Source: Gammaproteobacteria bacterium (GTDB lineage: Bacteria > Pseudomonadota > Gammaproteobacteria > Pseudomonadales > Azotimanducaceae). From it: DNA of 64,000 nt. A program made the translations under genes and the position numbers. The notes under the pieces are model-generated. The model was not told where the DNA came from and did no database searches. It saw only the letters and a program-made list of their open reading frames with translations. Within the stretch, counting starts at the first letter, position 1; every line of letters begins with the position of its first letter. Below, piece by piece: positions 1 through 8,359 of this stretch. The stretch covers positions 62,001 to 126,000 of the forward strand of contig JAPPGA010000035.1 in NCBI GenBank assembly GCA_028821515.1, in the 5' to 3' direction.

Positions 1-2
1 CT

Positions 3-1289
3 GACGGGGACGGGGTCCTGGACCTGGAAGATGACGTTCCGCTGGACGCGTCGGAGACAGTGGACACGGACGACGACGGCGTGGGCGACAACGCCGATCC
101 CGATGACGACAACGATGGCGTTGACGACGCCGACGACGCCTTTCCGCTGGACCCGAACGAGTCCGTCGACACCGACGGCGACGGGATCGGCGACAACGCG
201 GACGATGACGATGACAACGACGGCGTTCCTGACGGTGATGACCCCTTTCCCCTGGACCCGATGGTGCCGGTCTACGCCCACAACGTGATGCTGCGCGTTG
301 TGCGCGTAACGCCTGATTGGATGTCCTACGCGACAGTGAACGGCGGCTGGCCGGCCGCGGTGGACCGGCGCGAGAGCGATCACCTCAAGTACTTCGAAGC
401 GGTGATATGGGAAGAGACGGAATCCGTCCATCTCTACGAGTTCGACAACGACTTCGACCCTTCCCCGCCAGGGCAGGAGAGCTGGACGGACAACGAGAAG
501 ATCGAGTACCGGGAGGCCTACCGGATTCAGGCATTCACCGGAATGCCGGCGGCCTGGAAGGCAGAACGCAGCACGTTCTTGCGGATGGCATTCGAGAGCT
601 TTGCTACCGTCATCGTCGAGCGGTTTCCGGACTCCGGCCACCACCTGATGTACTCCGGTCATGGGGGTCCCGGCGGCAAGCTGTTCGGTGCCCAGATGTA
701 TCGGGAGGACGCGGGCAAGTTCCTGTCACATTGGCGCGAGAGCCTTGGTCGCCCGCTGGGCGTGATCGACATGGGCGGCCCCTGCAACAAGGGCGGTTTC
801 CGGGATCTGGAGACGTTCTGCCCGAACGTGAGCTACTACATCGCGTCGGACCTGGTTAACGGTGGATACACGATGGACGAGTGGACGCTGCGAAAGTGGA
901 AAGAGGTAAACCCCGAGAGTCAATATCACGGGATTTTTGCGCGCTCTGACACCCTGCGGTCGGCAATGGAAGCCCGAATTAATCTCCACCAGCGGCGCTA
1001 CGACTACTCACGTGAGAACATGATCGAGAATCGAACGGAGCAGGCAAACTATCTCTATTCGTGCCGGAACTTCGCGGTGTTTGCAGCGGTGCTTCGCGCG
1101 TGGCCTCCTTGGGCGGCGCGGTTCAATGCCGAGACCCGGGATGTTCTACGGTATTTGGAGTCGAACGAAGCGCCGGGTGAACTTGTGAAGCGGTTCGATG
1201 AGTTGATCGTCCACAGAGCGGACAATCGCGACTTCTTTGATTGGGAAGTGGACGCGAACGGGCTGTTGATGCCGACAGGTGACGAATGA
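3..1289 (+). CDS. Caspase-fold (clostripain/C11-like) peptidase with thrombospondin type-3-like repeats, 5' partial
   Basis: The reading frame is open from base 3, so the N-terminus lies outside the window. Bases 3-270 encode tandem Asp-rich units (DxDxDG, with FPLDP spacers) of the thrombospondin type-3/bacterial calcium-binding type, which usually tether or stabilise secreted proteins. The rest holds a caspase-like core: a His in YSGHGG (codon at 660) and, 41 residues later, a Cys in DMGGPCNKGG (codon at 783). That H...C dyad and spacing fit the clostripain/caspase clan CD. The substrate is unknown; a secreted Cys peptidase is inferred. The stop overlaps or closely precedes the next gene, so the first three genes probably form one transcript. 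Confidence 0.7.
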   Translation, partial: DGDGVLDLEDDVPLDASETVDTDDDGVGDNADPDDDNDGVDDADDAFPLDPNESVDTDGDGIGDNADDDDDNDGVPDGDDPFPLDPMVPVYAHNVMLRVVRVTPDWMSYATVNGGWPAAVDRRESDHLKYFEAVIWEETESVHLYEFDNDFDPSPPGQESWTDNEKIEYREAYRIQAFTGMPAAWKAERSTFLRMAFESFATVIVERFPDSGHHLMYSGHGGPGGKLFGAQMYREDAGKFLSHWRESLGRPLGVIDMGGPCNKGGFRDLETFCPNVSYYIASDLVNGGYTMDEWTLRKWKEVNPESQYHGIFARSDTLRSAMEARINLHQRRYDYSRENMIENRTEQANYLYSCRNFAVFAAVLRAWPPWAARFNAETRDVLRYLESNEAPGELVKRFDELIVHRADNRDFFDWEVDANGLLMPTGDE

Positions 1290-1417
1290 TCGATGAGTAC
1301 CGGGCGTCCATCGTGCCTGCTCGGGCGGAGGTCCTCGTGGGTTCGCCAACAGTTTGGACGACGAACGCCGTCACCGAACGTTCCGCGACGGCGCACCGAA
1401 ATAATGCAGGCACCTTG

Positions 1418-2314
1418 ATGGGCCTATGGTCGACTTTCGTCGGCGGTTGCCTGGTCCTCGGTGTGCCTGCGCACGGGGCAGACGATACGACGGCCTGGGA
1501 AAGGGAGACCTATGTGCTCTCGGTGGGCGAAATGGAAATCCTGCACGATGTCAATACGGACGACACGTGGTCGCCAGCACCCGACCTGGTCGTCCGTGTC
1601 TCGCGGTCGGACCCCGAGGTGAGCCGCCAGATTCGGCGGCTCGAGATTGCGAATGAACGTCGGGAAGAGCGACGGCGAAAAGTGGCGTCGGCGCGGGACG
1701 AACTTCGCGAGCAACGGGAGGAGAGCGCGAGGGAAAGCGTGGAGCCGCTGACCGGGGAGCAGACGGAACGGTTGAGTACGCTGTTGGCGGAGGTGGGGGA
1801 TACCTGCGAGAAGTCGAGGGCCGTTTGCGGCGGATGCCCCGGCGAGGCCGACTTCGACACCTGCCAGGCGTGCGCGAAATGCCCGGAACTAGAGCTGCTT
1901 CAGTGGCGGCAGAGCGAAAGCGAACGGGTCCCTATCCCACCCCTGACAGAAAGGCAACTGCAGCGCCTCGAAGATCACGAGGAGGAAGTGTTGGCGTTGG
2001 TCATGGAGATCGAAGCGACAGAGAAGGAAGTGACGAACCTGAAGCGGTTGATTTACGGTGCCTCCCGGCAGATCGAAACACACCGTCTCATCGTCGATTT
2101 CAGGGATCATGATGTCATTAGGGTGCATCCCGGAGACAGGATCACCGTTTCGGTCTGGGACAACGATGTCTTCAACGACGATCTCTACGGTCGCACCACT
2201 GTGACACTCGACCGCGCGACGCTGGAGCGGGGGACGCTCGACGTGTCGATGCCGAACATCAAGTTCGTGCGGTTGAGATTTCGGCGGGACGAGACACGCT
2301 CCATAGGAAATTGA
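1418..2314 (+). CDS. Secreted Cys-rich, coiled-coil, C2-like protein of unknown function
   Basis: No family was recognised with certainty. The ATG at 1418 is chosen because a hydrophobic signal-like segment follows (MGLWSTFVGG, ending near PAHGA); the frame is also open from an ATG at 1286 that overlaps the previous stop. After the leader come an Arg/Glu-rich helical stretch, a compact cysteine cluster (Cys-x6-CGGC, then C-x2-C-x2-C) that could bind metal or form disulfides, another charged helix, and a C-terminal beta-rich segment (DHDVIRVHPGD, VSVWDNDVFNDD) that resembles a C2-like fold. It lies between a secreted peptidase and a signal-peptide ankyrin/Sel1 protein, so an envelope or extracellular role is likely. 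Confidence 0.6.
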   Translation: MGLWSTFVGGCLVLGVPAHGADDTTAWERETYVLSVGEMEILHDVNTDDTWSPAPDLVVRVSRSDPEVSRQIRRLEIANERREERRRKVASARDELREQREESARESVEPLTGEQTERLSTLLAEVGDTCEKSRAVCGGCPGEADFDTCQACAKCPELELLQWRQSESERVPIPPLTERQLQRLEDHEEEVLALVMEIEATEKEVTNLKRLIYGASRQIETHRLIVDFRDHDVIRVHPGDRITVSVWDNDVFNDDLYGRTTVTLDRATLERGTLDVSMPNIKFVRLRFRRDETRSIGN

Positions 2315-2316
2315 AT

Positions 2317-3519
2317 ATGCCCATGCAATCTGCATCGTTGAACTCCGCCGCTGTCAGGGTGGCGACAGTGGTCCTGTGGGCCTGGGCAGGCGGTTTGCCA
2401 GCTCTGGCCGACGATGTGTCGACTGTGCCGCAGACCATTTCGACAGCGGTCCAGACACGAACGCAAACCGATGCCGACAACAGTTCTATGGAATCGCGAC
2501 TGTGGTCTGCGATTGCACGGGGTGATGTAACGGAAGTGCGGTCGTCAGTCGATGCTGGCGTGAACGTGAACTTGGAACAAAGTGTGAGCGTCGAGGGGTT
2601 GTTGGCAGACCAACTGCGGGAGGCGGGTTTGAGAGGACTGACGCCGGTAGTGTTGGCTGCGTTGGAGGGTCACGTTGACGTGACGAGAACCCTCATCGAT
2701 GCTGGCGCGGATGTGGATGCGATGACCGTTCGGGCGACTGACGGAGACGGAGTCGAGTTTTTGGGAACGGCCCTGATGGCGGCCGCCAAGAATAGTCATG
2801 TCAACGTGGCCCAGCTATTGATTGAACGCGGCGCTGATGTGATGGCGAGTTGGAGAAACATGAATGCTCTCATTACGGCAGCAGAGACGGGTAACGTGGA
2901 CATCGTGACCCTGTTGGTTTCGGCTGGCGCATATAAGCCCGGCACCCTCAATGGTCATAAGGCGTTGCAGACCGCCAAGGCTAGGGGCCATACGGAGGTC
3001 GCAGACCTGTTGCAGGCCGGACTTGACGAATACGCCAAGTCGGCGCCCGAGGTATTCGTGGAAGGGGTCCGAGACGGGGTCCTCGAGGGAGTCATCAATA
3101 CTTCCGTTGAGCGCGGCATGCCGGAGGACGAACTGGAGGCAGTGCAGCTAAGACAGGCCGCTGAAGGCGGCAACGCCGACGCGCAAGCCCGGCTTGGGCT
3201 GGCGTATTTTCTGGGTAAGGGTGTGAAAAAGCATGAAGCGGAGTCGGAACGTTGGTTCCGAAAGGCGGCCGAACAGGGGAACGCAAATGCACAGTTCGGA
3301 CTCGGAGCCTTGTATCTCAACGGGGGCCGAGGAGTGCGCCAGAGCTACGTGCTCGCACACATGTGGTTGAGCATCGCCATTGCCAACGGGACGAGTCAGG
3401 CTCGCAGTGCAGCTCACCTGATAGACATTGCGGAAAGCGAAATGACCTCCCGGGAAATCCGTCGCGCGACTAGACGTGCACGCAGGTGCGTCGACTCAAG
3501 CTACCAATCTTGTGGGTGA
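2317..3519 (+). CDS. Exported ankyrin-repeat and Sel1-repeat protein
   Basis: The start at ATG 2317 is set by AGGAAA at 2305-2310; the upstream stop ends at 2314. The first ~35 residues look like a Sec signal peptide ending in LPALA. Next come about four ankyrin repeats (for example TPVVLAALEGHVDV, TALMAAAKNSHVNV and ALITAAETGNVDI). The C-terminus carries two Sel1/TPR-like repeats (AAEGGNADAQARLGLAYF, AAEQGNANAQFGLGALYL). Both modules are protein-protein interaction scaffolds. The combination in an exported protein suggests a periplasmic or secreted adaptor, but its partner is unknown; the peptidase two genes upstream is one candidate. Confidence 0.8.
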   Translation: MPMQSASLNSAAVRVATVVLWAWAGGLPALADDVSTVPQTISTAVQTRTQTDADNSSMESRLWSAIARGDVTEVRSSVDAGVNVNLEQSVSVEGLLADQLREAGLRGLTPVVLAALEGHVDVTRTLIDAGADVDAMTVRATDGDGVEFLGTALMAAAKNSHVNVAQLLIERGADVMASWRNMNALITAAETGNVDIVTLLVSAGAYKPGTLNGHKALQTAKARGHTEVADLLQAGLDEYAKSAPEVFVEGVRDGVLEGVINTSVERGMPEDELEAVQLRQAAEGGNADAQARLGLAYFLGKGVKKHEAESERWFRKAAEQGNANAQFGLGALYLNGGRGVRQSYVLAHMWLSIAIANGTSQARSAAHLIDIAESEMTSREIRRATRRARRCVDSSYQSCG

Positions 3520-3691
3520 TAACGTGCCTCGGGGCTGGGTTACGGTCACGAGGATGTCGCCTGTCGGTAGCTTTTGCGCCTCTGTGGGCGCCACTGTCTT
3601 GCGGTGTACCCGGCTTTTGGTTCAGGCCGTCGCCCTGTCTGCATGCGTGACAGGACACTGATTGCGATTTGTCTTGCCGCCGCATGAGCGC

Positions 3692-4444
3692 CTACATCCA
3701 CCGATGCCTGGACACGCGCCGCTCGGCCTGTGAGCGATGGGCGGCGACATAGTCGGGACGCCGGAACAGCAGCACGAGGGCGAGGCCAGCGGCGAAGCCT
3801 CCGATATGTGCCCAGAAGGCCACGCCGCTGCCCTGTCCGAGTACCCCGCTCACGAGCTGGATCAGGAACCAGTAGCCGAGCATGAACACGGCGGGCACCG
3901 CGATCGTGGTCATGTAGAAGCCGAGAAACACAAACGTGTGCACGTGCGCCCGGGGGTAGAGCAGGGCGTATGCGCCCATGACGCCTCCGATGGCACCGGA
4001 TGCTCCGACCATCGGCACGGGGCTCGAAGGATCCGTGGCGATCTGCGCGAAGGCTGCGGCGAGGCCGCAAAGGACGTAGAAGACGACAAACCGAAACGGC
4101 CCCATCGCGTCCTCTACGTTGTCGCCGAAGACCCATAGGAACCACATGTTGCCGAGAATGTGAAACCAGCCGCCGTGCATGAACATCGACGTGACCAGCG
4201 TGGACGGATTGGCGGCGCCGTCGAGAACGCAAGCACGCGTTTCGGAGACCCGGATGGTGTCGCCCGGGACTATGTGGCCGAACAGGTCGCCCGGTATCAG
4301 GGCGTAGTAGCACAGGCTCTCCGCCAGGCTTGGATCCGTGCCGAAACCCTGCAGCAGCATCCAGCAAACAGCGTTCGCCGCGATGAGGACCATGGTCGCC
4401 ACGGGTTTGCGGGTGGTGGGATTCTCGTCGCGCAGCGGGAACAT
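3692..4444 (-). CDS. Rhomboid family intramembrane serine protease
   Basis: This 250-residue polytopic protein has the rhomboid hallmarks: HGGWFHILGNMWFLW with His95 and Asn99 (oxyanion site), catalytic Ser149 in GASGAIGG and catalytic His213 in WAHIGG. It is expected to cleave single-pass membrane proteins within the inner membrane. Length and six-to-seven hydrophobic segments fit the bacterial GlpG/YqgP-type core without a large extra domain. It is transcribed divergently from the TPP-riboswitch receptor gene. No substrate can be deduced. Confidence 0.92.
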   Translation of the reverse strand: MFPLRDENPTTRKPVATMVLIAANAVCWMLLQGFGTDPSLAESLCYYALIPGDLFGHIVPGDTIRVSETRACVLDGAANPSTLVTSMFMHGGWFHILGNMWFLWVFGDNVEDAMGPFRFVVFYVLCGLAAAFAQIATDPSSPVPMVGASGAIGGVMGAYALLYPRAHVHTFVFLGFYMTTIAVPAVFMLGYWFLIQLVSGVLGQGSGVAFWAHIGGFAAGLALVLLFRRPDYVAAHRSQAERRVSRHRWM

Positions 4445-4537
4445 GGATACAGCGGAACATGACGGGGTGGCGTTGGCAAGTGATCGTGGTCAGCCGGACA
4501 TCCACACCCGCTCGGCATGCCTGCTACAATAGCCGCG

Positions 4538-4628
4538 GACCCAAGGGGTGGCTTCGAGCCTGAGACGCGGATGCGATCCGCGGACCCTTTGAACCTGATC
4601 CGGACAATACCGGCGGAGGGATAGGGCG
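4538..4628 (+). promoter_or_regulatory. TPP riboswitch (THI element)
   Basis: The leader contains the conserved TPP aptamer blocks in order: GGGGTG at 4545, CTGAGA at 4560, ACCCTTTGAACCTGAT at 4584 and GCGGAGGGA at 4613-4621. This is a near-consensus THI box. It lies 44 bases upstream of the TonB-dependent receptor start, so the receptor is predicted to be repressed by thiamine pyrophosphate. Boundaries are approximate. Confidence 0.95.
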
Positions 4629-4645
4629 CCCATATCGGAAGCATC

Positions 4646-4666
4646 TCCCTCCCGCCCAAGAGGAGG
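4646..4666 (+). promoter_or_regulatory. Predicted riboswitch expression platform (Shine-Dalgarno sequester)
   Basis: CCTCC at 4648-4652 can pair with GGAGG at 4662-4666, the Shine-Dalgarno of the receptor gene, leaving a 9-base loop. The overlapping TCCCTCC (4646-4652) is perfectly complementary to GGAGGGA (4615-4621) in the aptamer core. The two pairings exclude each other, which fits translational control. This is pairing by eye; no energies were computed. Confidence 0.6.
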
Positions 4667-4671
4667 ATGAG

Positions 4672-6756
4672 ATGACGAGATTCCCCATCACGCTCGCACT
4701 GGCGCTGACCCTTGCCGGTCCGACCCTGCTCGCGCAGGAGGGCGAGGCGACGGAAGAGGCCCTTGAGATCGAGGAGATCGTCGTCACGGCCACGTTTCGG
4801 GGCGACGAGCTGTACCAGGTGCCGTCGAGTATCGGGGTGGTTCCCGCCGACGCCATCGCGCGGCGCGGTGCGACGCATCTTGAGGAAATCCTCAACATGA
4901 TCCCTAACCTGAACTACGCGAAGGGGGCGTCCCGGGCGCGCTTTCTGCAGATTCGCGGCATCGGCGAGCGCGGTCAGTTCAGCGAGCCGCTCAATTCGTC
5001 CGTCGGGCTGGTGGTGGACGGCGTGGACCTGTCCGGTATCGGTACGGTGGCGATGCTGTTCGACGTCGAGCAGGTCGAAGTGCTGCGCGGGCCGCAGGGC
5101 ACGCGCTATGGGGCCAACGCGCTGGCCGGGCTGGTCAACGTGGTGACGCGACCGCCGACCGATACGAACGAAGGTGAAATGGAACTGTTCGCGGGCAACT
5201 ACGGCTCGCTTGGCGCGGGTGCGGTCATCTCTGGACCGCTTGCCGAAGGCGGGCGCGGCAGGCTGGCGGCGCGCGTGGACCGGGCGAACGGGTTTATCGA
5301 GAACGACTACCTGGGTGTCGACGACACCGACAACACGGATGAGAAGCTGCTCCGGGGCAAGCTCTCCTGGGATGCGGGCGAGTCCTCGACGGTCGACATC
5401 TCCGCCGGCTACATCGACGCCAACAATGGCTATGATGCGTTCTCGCTCGACAATATACGCACCACCCTGGCCGACGAACCGGGCTACGACACACAGGAGA
5501 CGCTCTACGGATCCGCCGGTATCAAGTGGCACGACAATCCGGCGTTTACGGTCGAGGCCCATGTCGGTGCGGCTCTTTCGGACATGGCGTACGGCTATGA
5601 CGCCGACTGGGTCTATGTCGGGTTCCATCCCTGGGGCTATTCCGGTACCGACAGCTATCTGCGCGACCGGAACACCCTGACGGCGGAGGTTCGTCTTGTC
5701 TCGAAGGAGGGCGGGGAACTGTTGCGTGGTGCGACGGCATGGACCGTCGGCGCGTATACGTTGCGCCAGGACGTGGCGCTGACACGGCAGTCCACCTTCA
5801 TCGACTCGGACTTCACAAGCGACTACGGCATAGACAGGTTTGCCTTGTTCGGCCAGACGGAGACGGCGCTGGATGCCTGCTCGACCCTGACGGTAGGTCT
5901 CCGGCTTGAGCGGCATTCGGCCACCTATGACGACAGCGCCAATGTCAGCTCCGCGCCGGAGGACAGTCTCGTCGGCGGTCGTGTGTCCTATGACCGGGAG
6001 CTCGCGCCAGGAGTCGTCGGTTACGGGTCTGTTTCCCGTGGCTACAAGGCAGGTGGCTTCAACATCGACGGCACATTGCGCGCCGATCTCCGGGAGTACG
6101 ATCCGGAGGTGCTGTGGAACTTCGAGGCGGGGCTCAAGGCGCGGGCGGTGGACGGGCGCCTGAGTTTCCGGGGCTCGGTCTTCCGCATGCAGCGGGACGA
6201 CGTGCAGATCGACAGCTCCATCGTGATCTTTCACGATGACGGCAGCACCGAGTTCATCGACTTCGTCGGCAACGCGGCCCAGGGCACGAACAGCGGCGCG
6301 GAACTTGACGTGGAGTTCACGCCCTCGGACGCAGTCTCGCTGTACGCCCGCGTCGGCCTTCTCCGGTCGGAGTACGAGGACTACATCAACGGGGAGGGGA
6401 TGGACCTCGACGGCCGGGAGCAGGCCCACGCGCCGGGGTACCAGTTCAGCGTCGGGGCCAATTTCGCATTCGGCCAGGGGTATTTCGCGCAAGTCGGAGT
6501 GGATGGGCGCGACGAGTTCTACTTTTCCGACAGTCACAGCGAGAAGTCGGATCCGTACCGGCTGCTGAACGCGAGCATCGGCTATCGGGGCAGTGACTGG
6601 TCCGTGACAGCCTGGGCGCGCAATCTCGCCGACGAGGACTACCTGGTGCGCGGCTTCTTCTTCGGCAACGATCCGCGGGACGGCTACACCGACCGGGGTT
6701 TCACGCAACTCGGGGAGCCACGAAGGTTCGGCATCACCGCGAGCCGCTCATGGTAG
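4672..6756 (+). CDS. TonB-dependent outer-membrane receptor, predicted thiamine/TPP-regulated transporter
   Basis: This 694-residue protein has a signal peptide (start MTRFPITLALALTLAG), a TonB box (EEIVVTA near residues 36-42), a plug domain with the usual LRGPQGTRYGANALAGLVN block, and a long beta-barrel ending in aromatic-terminated strands (SRSW). The Shine-Dalgarno AGGAGG at 4661-4666 fixes the start. A TPP riboswitch precedes it, so the likely ligand is thiamine or a thiamine precursor moved across the outer membrane with TonB/ExbBD energy. THI-box-controlled receptors of this type have been predicted by comparative genomics. No inner-membrane thiamine permease or thiamine synthesis gene is adjacent. 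Confidence 0.9.
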   Translation: MTRFPITLALALTLAGPTLLAQEGEATEEALEIEEIVVTATFRGDELYQVPSSIGVVPADAIARRGATHLEEILNMIPNLNYAKGASRARFLQIRGIGERGQFSEPLNSSVGLVVDGVDLSGIGTVAMLFDVEQVEVLRGPQGTRYGANALAGLVNVVTRPPTDTNEGEMELFAGNYGSLGAGAVISGPLAEGGRGRLAARVDRANGFIENDYLGVDDTDNTDEKLLRGKLSWDAGESSTVDISAGYIDANNGYDAFSLDNIRTTLADEPGYDTQETLYGSAGIKWHDNPAFTVEAHVGAALSDMAYGYDADWVYVGFHPWGYSGTDSYLRDRNTLTAEVRLVSKEGGELLRGATAWTVGAYTLRQDVALTRQSTFIDSDFTSDYGIDRFALFGQTETALDACSTLTVGLRLERHSATYDDSANVSSAPEDSLVGGRVSYDRELAPGVVGYGSVSRGYKAGGFNIDGTLRADLREYDPEVLWNFEAGLKARAVDGRLSFRGSVFRMQRDDVQIDSSIVIFHDDGSTEFIDFVGNAAQGTNSGAELDVEFTPSDAVSLYARVGLLRSEYEDYINGEGMDLDGREQAHAPGYQFSVGANFAFGQGYFAQVGVDGRDEFYFSDSHSEKSDPYRLLNASIGYRGSDWSVTAWARNLADEDYLVRGFFFGNDPRDGYTDRGFTQLGEPRRFGITASRSW

Positions 6757-6772
6757 GGAACGCTTGAGGTTT

Positions 6773-6804
6773 CCCGGGCCGAGGTTCCGTTCACTCGGCC
6801 TGGG
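6773..6804. terminator. Hairpin between convergent genes, possible bidirectional terminator
   Basis: CCCGGGCCGAG (6773-6783) pairs with CTCGGCCTGGG (6794-6804), an 11-bp stem with one G-T pair and a 10-base loop. It lies between the receptor stop (6756) and the stop of the convergent crotonase gene (6808). There is no clear T-run on either side, so intrinsic termination is uncertain. Confidence 0.45.
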
Positions 6805-6807
6805 CGG

Positions 6808-7545
6808 TTATTCGCCTCTTCCCGCGGCGCGCGGAGACAGGGGATCCGTAACGGGACCCGTAGCGGCAGCCTTGTCGAACCACGCGCTGGCCGACGTGTC
6901 GTTGTACGCGCGTATCGCCGCCTTGGCGCCCATGACCGCCCCCGCCGGATACGAGGCCAGTTCGTTGGCCATTTCCTGAGCGCGAACGAGTACTTCCGCA
7001 TCGGGAACACAGGCGTGGGCGACGCCCATGCCCGTCAGTTCCGGCCCCGTGAACCGCCGTCCGGTCAGCGCCAGTCTCGCCGCCACCGACTCCGGGTGGC
7101 GCAGGCGCAGCCAGGCGATGTTGAACGGCGCCCGCATTCCCAACTGCACCTCGCCAACCTGCAGGAACGCGGTCTCTCCCGCCAGCAGCAGATCCGCCGC
7201 CAGCGCCAGCGCCGCGCCGCCGTTGATGGCAAATCGTTCGAGGGCGCCGACGATCGGCTTTCGGCAGTCGTACAGCGCAGTATGCACGGCGCGCCAGATG
7301 ACATTGAACTTCGGCAGCCACTCGGGCGGCGGATCGGCCCTGAAGGCCTTCAGGTCAAGGCCGGAGCAGAACGAGCCTTCGGCGCCCCGGAGCAGGATGG
7401 CGCGCACGTCGTCGTCGGTGTCCAGCGCGCGCAGCGCCCCGGCCAGCGCCATGCCGAGGTCCCCGTCGATCGCATTGCGCCGCTCGGGCCGGTTGAGGAC
7501 CAGCTCCGCCCAGCCGTCGTGCGCAATCGTTTCCACAGTTGCCAT
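6808..7545 (-). CDS. Enoyl-CoA hydratase/isomerase family protein
   Basis: A 245-residue crotonase-fold protein. The N-terminal RPERRNAID motif, the oxyanion-hole segment FCSGLDLKAF and the INGGAALALAADLLLA block define the family, which binds acyl-CoA thioesters and performs hydration, isomerisation or related chemistry. The typical catalytic Glu positions are not clearly both present (the second block reads FLQVGEVQLGM), so the exact reaction cannot be assigned. It stands alone, convergent with the TonB receptor and divergent from a GST gene. The C-terminus ends in a low-complexity Arg/Gly tail that may be a chance extension. Confidence 0.85.
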   Translation of the reverse strand: MATVETIAHDGWAELVLNRPERRNAIDGDLGMALAGALRALDTDDDVRAILLRGAEGSFCSGLDLKAFRADPPPEWLPKFNVIWRAVHTALYDCRKPIVGALERFAINGGAALALAADLLLAGETAFLQVGEVQLGMRAPFNIAWLRLRHPESVAARLALTGRRFTGPELTGMGVAHACVPDAEVLVRAQEMANELASYPAGAVMGAKAAIRAYNDTSASAWFDKAAATGPVTDPLSPRAAGRGE

Positions 7546-7723
7546 ACGCTTCGTTCCTGTGCTCTGTCGGCCTTCGGAATGTCAGAAGCCCGTCGGCAAT
7601 CCCGCCAGGCGACCGCTATGTTACCGTTCCCGGACGCGGTTCCGGGGCACCTTGTTCGATACTTGGCCGCAGAGTCAGGCGACCGCGATTGGCAGATATC
7701 GTACAACGACGGAGGCATCATCC

Positions 7724-8341
7724 ATGGCGAAGGAACTCGTCTTCTACACCAATCCCATGTCGCGAGGGCGCATCGTGCGCTGGATGCTGGAGGAGGTGGG
7801 AGCCCCCTACCGCACGCAGGTCGTCCAGTACGGTCCCGAGATGAAATCGGACGACTACCTGGCGATCAATCCGATGGGCAAGGTGCCCGCGATTCGCCAC
7901 GGAGACGTGGTCGTTACGGAGTGCGCCGCGATCTGCGCGTATCTGGCCGATGCGTTCCCCGAGGCGGGCCTGGCGCCCCCGGCGACTGCGCGTGGCGCCT
8001 ACTACCGGTGGCTCTTTTTCGCCGCGGGTCCGTTCGAGGCGGCAACCACCGATCGAATGCTGAAAGCCTTGCCATCGGCGGAACAGGAAGCGATGGTGGG
8101 ATACGGCAAGGCGCAGAACGTGGTCGACACACTTGCGCATGCGTTGACGAATACTGACTACGTCGCCGGCGAACGGTTCTCGGCCGCCGATGTCTACGTG
8201 GGATCCCATGTCCAATGGGGCATGGACATGACCGGGATGCTTGAGAAACGGCCTGTCTTCGTCGACTACTGGGCGCGGCTGCGCGGTCGGGAAGCCTACC
8301 TGCGGGCCGGGGAGCTGGACGACGCGATCATGGGCAACTGA
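7724..8341 (+). CDS. Glutathione S-transferase family protein
   Basis: The frame is open far upstream, but ATG 7724 with GGAGG at 7711-7715 begins the recognisable protein of 205 residues. The N-terminal thioredoxin-like domain has FYTNPMSRGR (Ser13 at the usual catalytic position), NPMGKVPAI with the cis-Pro and ECAAICAYLAD for glutathione gamma-Glu contacts. A helical C-terminal domain follows (GERFSAADVYVGS is the family N-capping motif). It probably conjugates or reduces hydrophobic electrophiles with glutathione in the cytoplasm. No neighbour indicates the substrate. Confidence 0.9.
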   Translation: MAKELVFYTNPMSRGRIVRWMLEEVGAPYRTQVVQYGPEMKSDDYLAINPMGKVPAIRHGDVVVTECAAICAYLADAFPEAGLAPPATARGAYYRWLFFAAGPFEAATTDRMLKALPSAEQEAMVGYGKAQNVVDTLAHALTNTDYVAGERFSAADVYVGSHVQWGMDMTGMLEKRPVFVDYWARLRGREAYLRAGELDDAIMGN

Positions 8342-8359
8342 AAGGCGCCGGAGACACTC

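Noticed and set aside
4297..6708. An open frame of about 800 codons on the minus strand across the riboswitch-controlled TonB receptor gene
   Set aside because: It is antisense to a well-supported receptor, has no domain or start signal, and its composition is that of a mirrored high-GC gene.
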